From: Staphylococcus roterodami | GTDB taxonomy: Bacteria; Bacillota; Bacilli; Staphylococcales; Staphylococcaceae | Reading direction: 5' to 3' | Assembly (NCBI GenBank): GCA_022493055.1 | Contig: CP092781.1 | Location: forward strand, 2,786,918-2,850,917 | DNA length: 64,000 nt | The notes under the pieces: generated by a model | Databases searched by the model: none | The model's input: the letters and a program-made list of their open reading frames with translations, nothing else | Told to the model about the DNA's origin: nothing | Shown here: piece after piece, positions 1 to 9,373 of the stretch | How positions within the stretch are numbered: position 1 is the first letter of the stretch | Layout of the letters: each line of letters starts with the position of its first letter | Position numbers and translations under genes: made by a program

Positions 1-173
1 CTTGGAATCTTCAAAAATCTATAAATAACGTTATGCAATCATATCCTAGCACAAAATTTGTACAGTTTTATAAAGATGATGTTTCCCCTTCAATGATAGA
101 TGGAAATGGCCGCTTAAAATCGGATGCTAATGTAATTTCCATCGAGGGAGGAAAGTATAATGAGAACAAATAA
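1..173 (+). CDS. Tandem lipoprotein, C-terminal end only (cut by window edge)
   Basis: The frame opens at base 3 and runs to the TAA at 171-173. Its 56 residues align with the end of the lipoprotein encoded at 319-1266: both have a W-x-L-Q start, an F/YFYKDxVSP motif, a G-x-GRL turn and an I-x-x-x-GG near the end. It is therefore a second member of the staphylococcal tandem lipoprotein family (DUF576, also called Csa or Lpl). The start, signal peptide and lipobox lie outside the window. The family is membrane anchored and often occurs in arrays. Confidence 0.85.
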   Translation, partial: WNLQKSINNVMQSYPSTKFVQFYKDDVSPSMIDGNGRLKSDANVISIEGGKYNENK

Positions 174-318
174 TCACATTAACTTTACAATTAAATATAA
201 AATTATTAGCTATTACAAGAATAATTAAGTTATAATTATATTGCATTAAAAAACTTTAACTATTATTTATATTTTTGTTTTCATTATAAAAACACTCAAT
301 ATAGAGGAGAAATTAAAA

Positions 319-1266
319 ATGAGAAAAGTAACTGGCTTTGTATTGTGTACATCACTTATTTTAGGAGGTTGCTCATTTATGCATAAAGATCAAACAAAAG
401 ATATCCCAAAGACGGTTAGCGTCAAAGATTACGATGGTAAATATATTGGCGAACATAAAAAAAGAAATGAAGTCTTTCTGAAAAAACATAAAGATGAAGC
501 AATTAAAAAATATAAAGACTACGTGAAAGACACCTTTGGCTATGATTGTAAAATTAATTTGGTGGAGGCCTATACTAATAAATCTGGATTTAGTGAGAAA
601 AGTAAAACGGATGGATTAGTAGTCGTCGGTACGGTCAATTACGATATTCCTTTTCAGTTTAGACTGATTTTTGTTGAATCTGACAATGGCATAGCTATCA
701 CAACATTTACACCTGGTCATAAAAACGAAACGTCAGCCGCAGTTGCAGCTATGATGTATAAGCGTTATGAACATGATATAGAACAAGCTCGATTAAAATT
801 TAAATCAGAGGTTGAGAAAAATGGTTATTATGCCATGAATGAAAAACTGGAAGTTAAACAAGAATTTAATGGTGTTACAAAACAATACTTAAATTTCAAT
901 ACCGTTAGCATCGATGATCTAGATAAGTTTAAAAAAGAATTTAAGCCTGTTATGCACTTAAAAGGTGATGCATTCAATCAACAGTTACAATCTTTGATTA
1001 ACAAATATCCTCAAATACAAGAAAATATGAATTCTGACTTTATTGCCTATTATGATAAGAAAAGCACAAAAAATGTTAATAAATATTCATGGGATTTACA
1101 AATACCAACAAATGACACAATGAAAAAAATACCAGGATTGAAAATGATGTATTTTTACAAGGACAATGTATCTCCAACCGAAATTGGAGAAGATGGCAGG
1201 TTAGAAAACAGGGTTGATAAGATATCAATGGATGGTGGTAACTGGGATAAGAATAAAAAAAATTAA
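319..1266 (+). CDS. Tandem lipoprotein (DUF576/Csa family), possible TilA-type immunity lipoprotein
   Basis: 315 residues. A short positively charged N-terminus, a hydrophobic core and the lipobox LGGC place the lipidated cysteine at residue 18, so the protein should be anchored on the outer face of the membrane. The rest is lysine-rich and ends with the same FYKDxVSP/GRL block as the partial gene at the left edge. The start is an ATG preceded by AGAGGAGA. It lies 85 bases upstream of the lipase-like gene at 1352 on the same strand. In published work on S. aureus TslA, a lipoprotein called TilA neutralises the secreted phospholipase; the neighbourhood suggests the same role here, but that is inference. 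Family membership is solid; function is not. Confidence 0.85.
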   Translation: MRKVTGFVLCTSLILGGCSFMHKDQTKDIPKTVSVKDYDGKYIGEHKKRNEVFLKKHKDEAIKKYKDYVKDTFGYDCKINLVEAYTNKSGFSEKSKTDGLVVVGTVNYDIPFQFRLIFVESDNGIAITTFTPGHKNETSAAVAAMMYKRYEHDIEQARLKFKSEVEKNGYYAMNEKLEVKQEFNGVTKQYLNFNTVSIDDLDKFKKEFKPVMHLKGDAFNQQLQSLINKYPQIQENMNSDFIAYYDKKSTKNVNKYSWDLQIPTNDTMKKIPGLKMMYFYKDNVSPTEIGEDGRLENRVDKISMDGGNWDKNKKN

Positions 1267-1351
1267 CATCATAGTATATTACAACAAAATAAGTCGAATT
1301 TTTCATCAAATTTAACTATACTAGAACTCTTATAACTGGAGATAGATACTA

Positions 1352-3445
1352 ATGAAAAAGAGTAATCATATAACTGACTTAGATGCTATTGAATTAAGTA
1401 GTGGATGGAATTACAATGACAAAATAAAATTGTCAGATGAGATTCATGTTAATGGAAATCAATATAAAGTTATTAAGGATCAAAAACCTACCAATACTGG
1501 ACTCGGCTATAAATTATATGAACGTTATGATAATAATAGAAGTACAGGAAAGTTAATCATATCATTTGATGGTACTGACTTTAGTGACCCAAACGATGTA
1601 AATACAGATTTAAGACTAGCCGGGGACTCCATTCCAAATCAATTGCTGGAAGCAGGGAAGGTGTATACTGATTTAAAAAATAAATATAACGACGCAAATA
1701 CATTGAGTTCGTTTGAATTCAAGTCAAAGTACAATGAGTCTGCTAATAAATACATAGGAAAATCAATCACAAATGCAGGGGGTAATTCACTCTCTGGAGC
1801 CATAGCTCAATATTTAGGTGTATTAGATCCAGGGCTTAACGTAACTACTACAAATTCTGCACCTATGCCAAGATCTATTACTCGTATGGCTCGTCGAGAT
1901 GCAAATAATATACATAATTACCACAGTAGAAGTGATGTCTTGACTAGAATTAATATAGGTGGGCTTATGTATAATTCCATGGTCGGAAAACACATTTTCC
2001 TAGAAAATGGTGTGTCTACGTTTGGAGCATTGATACCTGCTCATACTGGATACAACTTTGAAGAAAAAGAGAAGTTAGACCATTTTGATCAAGACAATAT
2101 TATTAACAAGGAAGTCTATACGAGCCGCAATGGATTGAAAATTTATGCTGACATGGATGAACATACTCCTATATTTGTATGGAGTGGTGATGCTATTGGT
2201 GCTGGCACATCAAAAATAAAATTAGATAAAGGGCACCTGGCGGATTTAAACGACTATGTGCATGGTAGATTAACCGAATATGTAAATAATATTGATCTTA
2301 AAATGAAAGATATTCGAACATCCGTTGAACGTGAAAATAATAATTTTAGTCAACATGTAAATGAAACGAAAGATTATTTTAAAAAAGTAATAAAACTTAA
2401 CGAATTAGAAGCTTGGATTCACAACATATCCAATCTAATTAGAACTAATATTGAAAGTAAAGCGGATGAATTAAAAGGTAACCTCAGAACACTTAGAGAC
2501 CAAGATAATATTTTAGATTTAGTGGGTGCCGATCATATTATTAATTCAATTATTGATTTTATTGATAAAATTACCGATAAAATTTCAAAATTCATTAAAT
2601 ATGGTGAAGATTTCATGGAAGCTGCTTTTGATATAGTTAGCAACACTATTGTCAAAATGTTTGTCAACTTATCAGAAGGATTTGAGGATGGTGTTAGAGA
2701 AGAAGTTTTAGCCCATTTGAATGTTGTCATACCAAATATTCAAATTATCAAAAATCAAGTCACTCATTTCGGTGATGGCATTAATGATATATTGACCCAA
2801 ATGACCCACTTGGATGACAATGTAATGGTTAACAACGTACCTATCAATAAAAATGCTACAAAGCAAACATCAAAACCACTTGCAGAATCTAAGAATTTAT
2901 TATTAAATTTAGAAATCCGAAATAAAGTGATGGAATCTGGTTTGGGTACACTTGCGTCAAATATAAATCTTTTGATAGTACCAGAAACAGTAAGAATCAT
3001 TGCGCTCATTTCTATAGTTGATGCATGCACACCAACATTATCTTATTTTGTTGGTAAGATTGAATGGATTGCATCCAAAGTTCCATTTGCCAAGACAACA
3101 GCAGAAACACTTAAATCTTTTAAAAATCTTATTGATAAGTTACATCAACAACTAACTGATATGCGATTAATCCTAGGTGAACTTATTTTTACAGAATATA
3201 TTATCAATGAAATGCAAGATTTTTTCAAAAATGCACTACTATCAGATAGCCTTTTAAGAGATATTAAAGTATTAAGTGCTAATGCTAAAGGTGACGCTGA
3301 CATGCTAGAAACAGAACTTCGTGCTGTAATAAACGCAATGTCTCAAAACGAAGGTAAATCTGTTGATGCACTTAAAAATAGTACCGCTTCTCTAAAAAAC
3401 AATCTAACCAAATTAAAAGAGCAACTCGATAAAACTACACATTAA
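1352..3445 (+). CDS. TslA-like lipase with C-terminal helical secretion domain (probable T7SS substrate)
   Basis: 697 residues without signal peptide. The N-terminal third looks like a class 3 lipase: a strand ending IISFDGTDF (about residues 69-77), then NAGGNSLSGAIAQYLG, a variant of the GHSLGGA nucleophile elbow with Ser146. Asp195 (HSRSDV) and His231 (PAHTGYN) are plausible triad partners. From about residue 320 the protein is almost entirely helical and rich in Asn, Asp, Lys and Leu, like an LXG helical domain placed at the C-terminus. This order matches TslA, described as a T7SS-secreted phospholipase A with reversed domain order. A GGAGA site precedes the ATG. The upstream lipoprotein could be its immunity protein. 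I see no TlaA1/TlaA2-like helical partner genes nearby. Confidence 0.75.
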   Translation: MKKSNHITDLDAIELSSGWNYNDKIKLSDEIHVNGNQYKVIKDQKPTNTGLGYKLYERYDNNRSTGKLIISFDGTDFSDPNDVNTDLRLAGDSIPNQLLEAGKVYTDLKNKYNDANTLSSFEFKSKYNESANKYIGKSITNAGGNSLSGAIAQYLGVLDPGLNVTTTNSAPMPRSITRMARRDANNIHNYHSRSDVLTRINIGGLMYNSMVGKHIFLENGVSTFGALIPAHTGYNFEEKEKLDHFDQDNIINKEVYTSRNGLKIYADMDEHTPIFVWSGDAIGAGTSKIKLDKGHLADLNDYVHGRLTEYVNNIDLKMKDIRTSVERENNNFSQHVNETKDYFKKVIKLNELEAWIHNISNLIRTNIESKADELKGNLRTLRDQDNILDLVGADHIINSIIDFIDKITDKISKFIKYGEDFMEAAFDIVSNTIVKMFVNLSEGFEDGVREEVLAHLNVVIPNIQIIKNQVTHFGDGINDILTQMTHLDDNVMVNNVPINKNATKQTSKPLAESKNLLLNLEIRNKVMESGLGTLASNINLLIVPETVRIIALISIVDACTPTLSYFVGKIEWIASKVPFAKTTAETLKSFKNLIDKLHQQLTDMRLILGELIFTEYIINEMQDFFKNALLSDSLLRDIKVLSANAKGDADMLETELRAVINAMSQNEGKSVDALKNSTASLKNNLTKLKEQLDKTTH

Positions 3446-3595
3446 TTTCATACATTTTGAGTGAACAGAATATTATTTCCATGCAAACATTCCTAAACTA
3501 CACATGTTACATAATTGATTCATTTTTATAGAAACGGGTAAAAATGATAAAGTAATTATCTTTCACAAAAAATCAAATATTGGGAGGAATTAAAT

Positions 3596-3955
3596 ATGAT
3601 TTTGCGTTATGCAACGAATTTAAAACTTGCGAAAGAGCTATATCAAGCTAGTAAACCTAAATTACAAGAGGATAAAGGTATGATTGAACTGTTTGAACAT
3701 ACTTTTGGCTTACAAAAAGAACTTGTAAAATACGTCGGAATTGCAGAAGCAACTACTGCTGCTTTATACTCAGCTAGCTTTATCAATAAAAACATTTCTC
3801 GCCTTGCTTCACTATCAACGATAGGCATTTTAAGTGTAGCTGTTTACAAACATTTTGAAGCTGGCCAAGGTAAAAAAGGTGCACAACATGCATTAGATTT
3901 ATTAGGTCTTGCTACTTTAAGTTTACTAGATACATTTTCTTGTAATAAAAAATAG
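3596..3955 (+). CDS. Small membrane protein of unknown function
   Basis: 119 residues with a strong GGGAGG site seven bases before the ATG. The first 50 residues are amphipathic. From about residue 50 there are three hydrophobic stretches (around 52-65, 69-84 and 97-112), with a short HFEAGQGKKG loop between the last two. The arrangement is faintly reminiscent of DoxX-like proteins, but I do not recognise the family. It lies 150 bases after the lipase-like gene on the same strand, so it could share a transcript or have its own promoter. It is too hydrophobic to be a WXG100-like secretion partner. Confidence 0.7.
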   Translation: MILRYATNLKLAKELYQASKPKLQEDKGMIELFEHTFGLQKELVKYVGIAEATTAALYSASFINKNISRLASLSTIGILSVAVYKHFEAGQGKKGAQHALDLLGLATLSLLDTFSCNKK

Positions 3956-4039
3956 TCTTCATTTTAGAAGCACATACTTTAGCACATATGTACTTTTGTT
4001 TTAATCCATAAACAGTACACTGCTATAGCATGTGTTTTG

Positions 4040-4651
4040 TTATTTTTCAGGTCTATCTATTGTAAATAATCCCCCTAATTTAGCATAATCGTTTCCAGCT
4101 AAACGTGAAACAGCTTGTAACGTATGTGGATTGATTTTAAAATCTCCTTCATAAATACTATCATCAATATGATAAGTTACAATTTCACCTATTATTAAGT
4201 CTGCCCCATCCAGCTCATCCCCCAGTAATATTATTTGCGATAGTTTACATTCGAATCTTATTTTCGCTTCTTGGATTCCTGGCGTCTTAATTGCTGTAGA
4301 TGTTATAAGTGATAAATCTGTACGACTCAACTCGCTGTCTCCGTATACTAAAGGCGCTGCAGTCTCATTAATATCTTGAACGTTATCTTCGTCTGTAATA
4401 TGCACAACAAAGTCTCCAACCCGTTCTATATTCAATGCAGTATCTTTTCTCTTACCTCCTGCACGTTGCACTGCAATTGCAATCATTGGCGGATGATTAT
4501 TAACAATATTAAAAAAGCTAAATGGTGCTGCATTAACAGATCTATCTTGATTTAATGTAGTTACAAAAGCTATAGGTCGTGGAATAATTGAACCAATTAA
4601 CAATTTATAGTTTTCTTTATCGGATAATGACTGTGCATCAAACGTATGCAT
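4040..4651 (-). CDS. Flavin reductase-like FMN-binding protein
   Basis: I place the start at the ATG giving MHTFDAQSLSD, because AAGAGG sits eight bases upstream; an upstream ATG would add ten residues without a site. The 203-residue product has the flavin reductase/flavoredoxin pattern: IGSIIPRPIAFVTT near the N-terminus for FMN binding, then NAAPFSFFN and a GKRKDTALNI stretch. Such split-barrel FMN proteins reduce flavin or iron with NAD(P)H in the cytoplasm; the natural substrate cannot be told. It lies downstream of msrA and the GNAT gene on the same strand. Confidence 0.85.
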   Translation of the reverse strand: MHTFDAQSLSDKENYKLLIGSIIPRPIAFVTTLNQDRSVNAAPFSFFNIVNNHPPMIAIAVQRAGGKRKDTALNIERVGDFVVHITDEDNVQDINETAAPLVYGDSELSRTDLSLITSTAIKTPGIQEAKIRFECKLSQIILLGDELDGADLIIGEIVTYHIDDSIYEGDFKINPHTLQAVSRLAGNDYAKLGGLFTIDRPEK

Positions 4652-4736
4652 ATGACTAACCTCTTTTCTTAGTATAAACATCTATTTCTCTGATTTTAGT
4701 TAATTTAAACATCCAGTTTCCTTCTGAAATGAAAAA

Positions 4737-5213
4737 TTACTTATATTTGTCTAATAAGTCTTTTGAAATATGGCACAAATGAATATCTTCTGGATATTTT
4801 GATAAATGTTGCTGATGTTCTTCTGCACTTTTAATATAGTTAGACAGAGGTAAGACTTCCACTGCAATTTGATCCCTGTCTTTTCGTCCATTGATGAACT
4901 GCCGTGCTTCAATTAGATGGTCATTTACACAACTATATAATCCCGTTCGATACTTTTCACCAATATCATTTCCTTGTTGATTCACACTGTATGGATTAAT
5001 GATTTTAAATAAATAATTCATGATGTCTGTAATTGATAACTTACTATCATCAAATTGAAGTTTCACACATTCAGCATAGCCATCATACGGACCATCTAAT
5101 CTAGAAGTTTGTCCATTTGCTCTTCCTGCTTCTGTATGTATGATTCCTGGAATTGTTGAGAAAAATGCTTCTACGCCCCATAAACATCCCCCTGCTACAT
5201 AAACAACTGCCAT
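4737..5213 (-). CDS. msrA: Peptide methionine sulfoxide reductase MsrA
   Basis: 158 residues. MsrA reduces the S-epimer of methionine sulfoxide in oxidised proteins. The active-site motif is near the start as GGCLWGVEAFF, with Cys at residue 9, against the usual GCFWG. Typical following blocks are present: GYAECVKLQFDD, INPYSVNQQGNDIGEKYRTGLY and AEEHQQHLSKYP. The protein is a little shorter than many MsrA (about 170-180). It begins two bases after the GNAT gene stops, with GAGGTG inside the end of that gene, so the two are co-transcribed. Staphylococci usually carry more than one msrA; this is not the msrAB fusion copy. Confidence 0.92.
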   Translation of the reverse strand: MAVVYVAGGCLWGVEAFFSTIPGIIHTEAGRANGQTSRLDGPYDGYAECVKLQFDDSKLSITDIMNYLFKIINPYSVNQQGNDIGEKYRTGLYSCVNDHLIEARQFINGRKDRDQIAVEVLPLSNYIKSAEEHQQHLSKYPEDIHLCHISKDLLDKYK

Positions 5214-5215
5214 AA

Positions 5216-5719
5216 TTACACCTCATCACTCTTAAGTTTTATATCTTTTACTAGGTTATACCATTTAATTCCACCATGACATGATTCTGATACACCTTCA
5301 TTACGATATCCATATTTTTCGTAAAATGAAATTAATGATTCTCGACATGTTAACGTTACACCCTGTCGTTGTTGATTCTCAGCTAAATTTTCAAAGTAAT
5401 TTAATAAACGACCTGCAATACCTTGTCTTTGATAGTCTGATGCTACAACAAGACCTAACACACTAAGATAGCCACCTTCATTTTCAAATTTCGATACATT
5501 TTGAAATAAATCATCATTAATATAACGTTCTCTTATGACTGGACCGTTGATATATCCAATTACTTTCCCGTTGTGCTCAGCAACTATAAAACTATCTTGA
5601 ATTTGTACGATTCTTGATTTCAATGCCTCTGCCGTTGCAGCTTCCTCTGTTGTAAAACCAATATTTTCAAGTGCAATAATTTGGTCTAAGTCTTGCATGA
5701 TTACTTTTCTAAATTCCAT
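5216..5719 (-). CDS. GNAT family N-acetyltransferase
   Basis: 167 residues. The GNAT fold is seen from the N-terminal FRKVIMQDLDQIIALE, the central VLGLVVASDYQRQGIAGRLLNYFE acetyl-CoA loop (Q/R-x-x-G-x-G/A pattern) and the late SFYEKYGY motif. These enzymes transfer acetyl from acetyl-CoA to an amine; the substrate is unknown. AAGGAAGTGAG precedes the ATG. It is the promoter-proximal gene of a two-gene unit with msrA. Confidence 0.88.
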   Translation of the reverse strand: MEFRKVIMQDLDQIIALENIGFTTEEAATAEALKSRIVQIQDSFIVAEHNGKVIGYINGPVIRERYINDDLFQNVSKFENEGGYLSVLGLVVASDYQRQGIAGRLLNYFENLAENQQRQGVTLTCRESLISFYEKYGYRNEGVSESCHGGIKWYNLVKDIKLKSDEV

Positions 5720-5906
5720 ACACTCACTTCCTTAACATTACATTTCGTGAAATAGCTGTCCCATTTGAATATCTATTATTTTCAACTACTTTTACTATAA
5801 AAAATAGGTTACACATTTGAAAGTCATTCGCATCAGTAGAACACGTTGTCTGCTATGAATTAGCATAAATTTTATATCATAATGTATTTTAAGCACGCGT
5901 GCATCT

Positions 5907-5936
5907 CAAAAAAGACTGGTATATAAACACCAGTCT
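5907..5936 (-). terminator. Rho-independent terminator after capC
   Basis: On the minus strand AGACTGGT pairs with ACCAGTCT across an eight-base loop and is followed by a run of T. It lies about 20 bases past the capC stop. Confidence 0.85.
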
Positions 5937-5956
5937 AATTCACAAAATATATTTAA

Positions 5957-6724
5957 TTAAAACCATTTCAAAAACGACTTCACTTTCCCCGGCTTAGTCG
6001 GTCTATCCAAATAAACAAAATTGTCATTGATTACTGAACTTGCATTTCGAAGCAACGCTTCAATGTCATTTGTATACTTCTTCAATTTATTATTATGAAA
6101 TAATTCTTGCATCAAAAATGGTCTTTGATCACATGAATGCGCATCTGAAGCTATAAAATGCGCCAGATTACATTCTATAAATTGCAAAGATAACTTTTGA
6201 ATATTTTTTCCAAATCCACCCACTAATGAGCTCGATGTTAATTGACTTAGCGCTCCATTAGCAACAAGTTCATATAATAATTCTGGATTCTTTGCGATAC
6301 TTCTATTTCTTTCTGGATGTGCAATGATGGGGATGTACCCTCTCGATTGTATTTCAAAAAACAATTGCTTAGTATAATGTGGTACTTCATTCGTTGGAAA
6401 TTCAATCAATAAATATTTCGAACGATTAATACCTTGAATACTGCCGTTATCTAAACCTTGCAAAATCGAATCCGTAATTCTAATTTCTTGCCCAGGAAAT
6501 AATTTAATATCTAATGCTTGTATTTCCGGATGTGTTCTCAACTCAGCCAATTTTACTAACACATGCTGAAATGAATTTTCATATCTCGGATGTAAGTGAT
6601 GTGGTGTAGCTACAATACTAGTAACACCCTCATCTTTAGCTTGTTTTAATAAAGCAATACTTTTTTCAATTGTTTTTGGTCCGTCGTCAATATCAACTAA
6701 AATATGATTATGAATATCAATCAT
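5957..6724 (-). CDS. capC: Tyrosine-protein phosphatase CapC (PHP/CpsB family)
   Basis: 255 residues. The PHP metal-site motifs are present in order: DIHNHIL at residues 3-9, ATPHHLHP, AHPERNR and SDAHS. CpsB/YwqE-type enzymes remove phosphate from the tyrosine cluster of the partner BY-kinase and so tune polysaccharide chain length. The ATG overlaps the end of capB by four bases (ATGA), so translation is probably coupled. With capB and capA this is the unlinked second capABC set found beside ica, not the main capsule locus, since no glycosyltransferases or polymerase follow. Confidence 0.93.
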   Translation of the reverse strand: MIDIHNHILVDIDDGPKTIEKSIALLKQAKDEGVTSIVATPHHLHPRYENSFQHVLVKLAELRTHPEIQALDIKLFPGQEIRITDSILQGLDNGSIQGINRSKYLLIEFPTNEVPHYTKQLFFEIQSRGYIPIIAHPERNRSIAKNPELLYELVANGALSQLTSSSLVGGFGKNIQKLSLQFIECNLAHFIASDAHSCDQRPFLMQELFHNNKLKKYTNDIEALLRNASSVINDNFVYLDRPTKPGKVKSFLKWF

Positions 6725-7413
6725 GATTCATCAGTCCCATAATATGCGTAATAGCTAGCACTTTTATCTTTTGGCATTCTATTTAAAACGACACCTAATA
6801 ATTTAGCACCTGTCGCTTCAATTAATTCTTTCCCTTTTTTAACTTCATCTTTATTATTATTTTCAGAGTTAATCACATAGACCACATTACCTGTAAACTT
6901 TGAAAATAATTGCGCATCTGTAACTGTATTTACAGGTGGCGTATCAATAATGACAAAGTTATAATTCATCAATAATGTGTCATATAAATTTGCGAATGCG
7001 CGAGATGTGATTAACTCTGATGGGTTTGGCGGAATAGGTCCAGACGTCAGGACGTCTAAATCTTCAATTTCAGTTGAGATAATACTGTCTTGATATGACG
7101 ACCAATTTAACAACAAACTGGAAAGCCCTTCATTATTTGGTAAATTAAAAATATAATGTTGCGTCGGTTTACGCATATCTCCATCTACAATTAATGTTTT
7201 ATAACCAGCTTGTGCATATGCCACTGCTAAATTTGCCGCAATAGTAGACTTTCCTGCTCCAGGTGCTTCTGAAGTGATTACAATGCTTTGAACTGCATTG
7301 TCAGGGTTAGCAAACATAATATTTGAACGTATGCCTCGAAATTTTTCGCTAATAGGTGACTTTGGTTGCTCATGGACAATTAAACTTGATGTACTTCTTC
7401 GTGTATTCGTCAT
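6721..7413 (-). CDS. capB: BY-kinase (tyrosine-protein kinase) CapB
   Basis: 230 residues. Walker A is SEAPGAGKST (about residues 48-57), Walker A' is LIVDGDMR, and Walker B is FVIIDTPP, the signature set of bacterial tyrosine kinases. The C-terminus is a short tyrosine cluster (YYAYYG), the autophosphorylation site removed by CapC. It acts at the membrane with CapA as transmembrane activator. The order capA-capB-capC on the minus strand, with tight spacing, indicates one operon. Confidence 0.93.
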   Translation of the reverse strand: MTNTRRSTSSLIVHEQPKSPISEKFRGIRSNIMFANPDNAVQSIVITSEAPGAGKSTIAANLAVAYAQAGYKTLIVDGDMRKPTQHYIFNLPNNEGLSSLLLNWSSYQDSIISTEIEDLDVLTSGPIPPNPSELITSRAFANLYDTLLMNYNFVIIDTPPVNTVTDAQLFSKFTGNVVYVINSENNNKDEVKKGKELIEATGAKLLGVVLNRMPKDKSASYYAYYGTDES

Positions 7414-7430
7414 GGTAATTCCTCATAAAT

Positions 7431-8093
7431 TTAAAATTTTTGTATTGAACCCAAAATAGGTAACCCTAATTGTGCTTCAACATCTTCTTCAGTCTTAATA
7501 CGCTTATCTAATAATTCTTTTAGGAAAATGATTAAAATTGCTAAAACTATTCCAACGATGATACTAATCACTAAGTTAACAGATATGATTGGCGATACTC
7601 TTACAGCATTATCGTGAGCGGATGAAAGTATCGTAACGTTATCAACGCTCATGATTTTAGGCATATCATGTGCAAAAACTTTAGATATTCGATTAACAAT
7701 TTTGTCAGATTCTGATTTATTTCCAGTTGTAACTGATACAGTAATAATTTGAGAGTTAGTTTGATTTGTTACCTTTAAAAATGAATTTAACTCAGTCGTT
7801 GTATATTCACCATCAAATTCTCTCGATACTTTATCAAGAATTCTCGGACTTTTAATAATTTCCGTATATGTATTTACAGATTGCAAACTACTTTGAACAT
7901 TTTGGAAAGCTAAATCGCTTGAAGACTTTTTCATGTTAACAAGTATTTGCGTAGAAGCAGTATATTTGTCAGGCATAACAAAAAAAGTTAGTGCCGCACT
8001 TACGACAAGACATATCGCTGGTAAAATAACTAATAATTTAATATTCTTCTTCAAAATATTTAATAGTTTTACTAAATCAAACTTTTCCTTCAT
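7431..8093 (-). CDS. capA: Capsule chain-length/kinase-activator membrane protein CapA
   Basis: 220 residues from the ATG that follows GGAGG by five bases; a start four codons earlier would bury the ribosome site. It has two transmembrane segments, about residues 21-42 and 175-197, flanking an extracellular Wzz-type domain, with a cytoplasmic tail ([18 protein letters not shown]) that activates the BY-kinase. It is the first gene of capABC. A hydrophobic N-terminal motif [11 protein letters not shown] matches polysaccharide co-polymerases. Confidence 0.93.
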   Translation of the reverse strand: MKEKFDLVKLLNILKKNIKLLVILPAICLVVSAALTFFVMPDKYTASTQILVNMKKSSSDLAFQNVQSSLQSVNTYTEIIKSPRILDKVSREFDGEYTTTELNSFLKVTNQTNSQIITVSVTTGNKSESDKIVNRISKVFAHDMPKIMSVDNVTILSSAHDNAVRVSPIISVNLVISIIVGIVLAILIIFLKELLDKRIKTEEDVEAQLGLPILGSIQKF

Positions 8094-8360
8094 GGCATCC
8101 TCCATTTAAACATTCGTTATAATCATCGTGCTTATGTTATAGGCGGGATCTTCAAGTTAACTTACTCAACCCTGTAACATTCACAACTACATTTTCACTA
8201 ATATTTTATATAATTTTTTTATCGTTTAAAATTATATCATGATTTTTACTAGTTATGTATAACATATTTATATTTTTGTCCAACACTTAATATTGTTTCA
8301 CAGTTAAATCTGTTCACTTTTTATTCTATGTAATGTGCGTCATACCATACTTGATTTAAA

Positions 8361-8393
8361 TCAAAGAAACCTACATCTTTAAAAGACATAGGT
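8361..8393 (-). terminator. Probable terminator of the icaR 3' UTR
   Basis: On the minus strand ACCTATGTCT pairs with AGATGTAGGT (two G-U pairs) over a short loop and is followed by TTTCTTTGATTT. It lies about 420 bases past the icaR stop, in line with the roughly 390-base 3' UTR reported for icaR. Confidence 0.6.
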
Positions 8394-8541
8394 CATCTTG
8401 ATATATTACGTTAGAGATTCGCATTAAAATAAACGTCAATGTCATGTATTAACAATTCATCGACGCTTATTGCTTATTTATTCTTACTTTTAATTTCATC
8501 TAATTGATACAACTTTCCTGTAATTAGATGACATCCTATTC

Positions 8542-8554
8542 TATTTAGGGGAAC
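8542..8554 (-). promoter_or_regulatory. icaR 3' UTR anti-Shine-Dalgarno element
   Basis: The minus-strand transcript reads TTCCCCTAAATAG here, 260 bases after the icaR stop. CCCCT can pair with AGGGG of the icaR ribosome binding site at 9383-9388. A UCCCCUG motif in the S. aureus icaR 3' UTR is known to pair with the 5' UTR, block translation and promote RNase III cleavage. The base after CCCCU is A here rather than the G I remember. Confidence 0.65.
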
Positions 8555-8812
8555 ATGACTCGTTTAAATTATGTTCAAATACAAACTTAACATCTCACAA
8601 CAATAAAGTATAATAATATCAAATTCTTAGACAAATCGTATTTTGTAATAACTGATATTAATATTAATACATTGCATTTAATTTATAGTTTTTATATACA
8701 TCTTAATATTCTCAATTTCGAGTTTTATTGTCAACTATATACCGATTCCCAAAAATAATCTCATGTCTTTTTTTACAAAATAAAGTTATTTATTACAAAC
8801 TAGTTACAAAAA

Positions 8813-9373
8813 TCATTTTTTCAAAAATATATTTAACAGTGAATACACTTCATCCTTGAATTGACTTTTACTTTCTTCCACAGAGCCAAATTTTTGAGAA
8901 AACGATGCTCTCAAGTACCAACTTTCAAGGAATAAAAGTATTAAGTTTTGAAAATCTTCGTTTGTCATCGTTACCTTTGATACATCATAAAACTTCGCTA
9001 TTTCTTGGCTTAACGATTGGTTTAAATCACGTATTTGTTTATAGATATCTTCAGAAAATTCTTCAGGTGTATTAGACAATTGGACATACATTCTAATATA
9101 CCTTTCTTCGATGTCGAAAATAAATTCAAATAAAAACTGATATAGAGCATCAATTGAATAGTTAGATTTATTTTGATTCACCAGAATTACATTGTTGAGG
9201 TAATCAAAGCAACATTTAACACTCTGCTCGTAAATACTTTTTTTCGAGTCAAAATGATAGTATAAACTCGCTTTTTTTATATTTACACTTTTAGCTATAT
9301 CATCGAGTGTTGTACCGTCATACCCCTTCTCTGAAAATAAGGTTATTGCGTTATCAATAATCTTATCCTTCAA
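8813..9373 (-). CDS. icaR: Biofilm operon repressor IcaR (TetR family)
   Basis: 186 residues. The TetR helix-turn-helix spans about residues 5-45 ([18 protein letters not shown] then [11 protein letters not shown]). IcaR binds DNA just upstream of icaA and represses icaADBC. The start is TTG at 9371-9373, with AGGGGG nine bases upstream at 9383-9388, matching the start I recall. It is divergent from icaA. Regulation by its own 3' UTR is supported by the complementary CCCCU at 8542-8554. Confidence 0.95.
   Translation of the reverse strand: MKDKIIDNAITLFSEKGYDGTTLDDIAKSVNIKKASLYYHFDSKKSIYEQSVKCCFDYLNNVILVNQNKSNYSIDALYQFLFEFIFDIEERYIRMYVQLSNTPEEFSEDIYKQIRDLNQSLSQEIAKFYDVSKVTMTNEDFQNLILLFLESWYLRASFSQKFGSVEESKSQFKDEVYSLLNIFLKK

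Larger units (their letters stand above)
8094..8812. other. Intergenic region between capA and icaR (icaR 3' UTR plus capA upstream region)
   Basis: No gene is seen. The right part (about 8361-8812) reads as the long 3' untranslated region of icaR, ending in a hairpin at 8361-8393. The left part must hold the capA promoter; I could not identify convincing -35/-10 boxes. The DNA is about three quarters A+T. Confidence 0.7.

Noticed and set aside
3515..3545. GGGTAA as a sigma-B -10 box before the 3596 gene
   Set aside because: No GTTT-type -35 box at the right distance.
8540..8600. Short plus-strand ORF starting after AGGGGAAC at 8547
   Set aside because: Only about 11 codons, and the apparent ribosome site is explained by the icaR anti-Shine-Dalgarno on the other strand.
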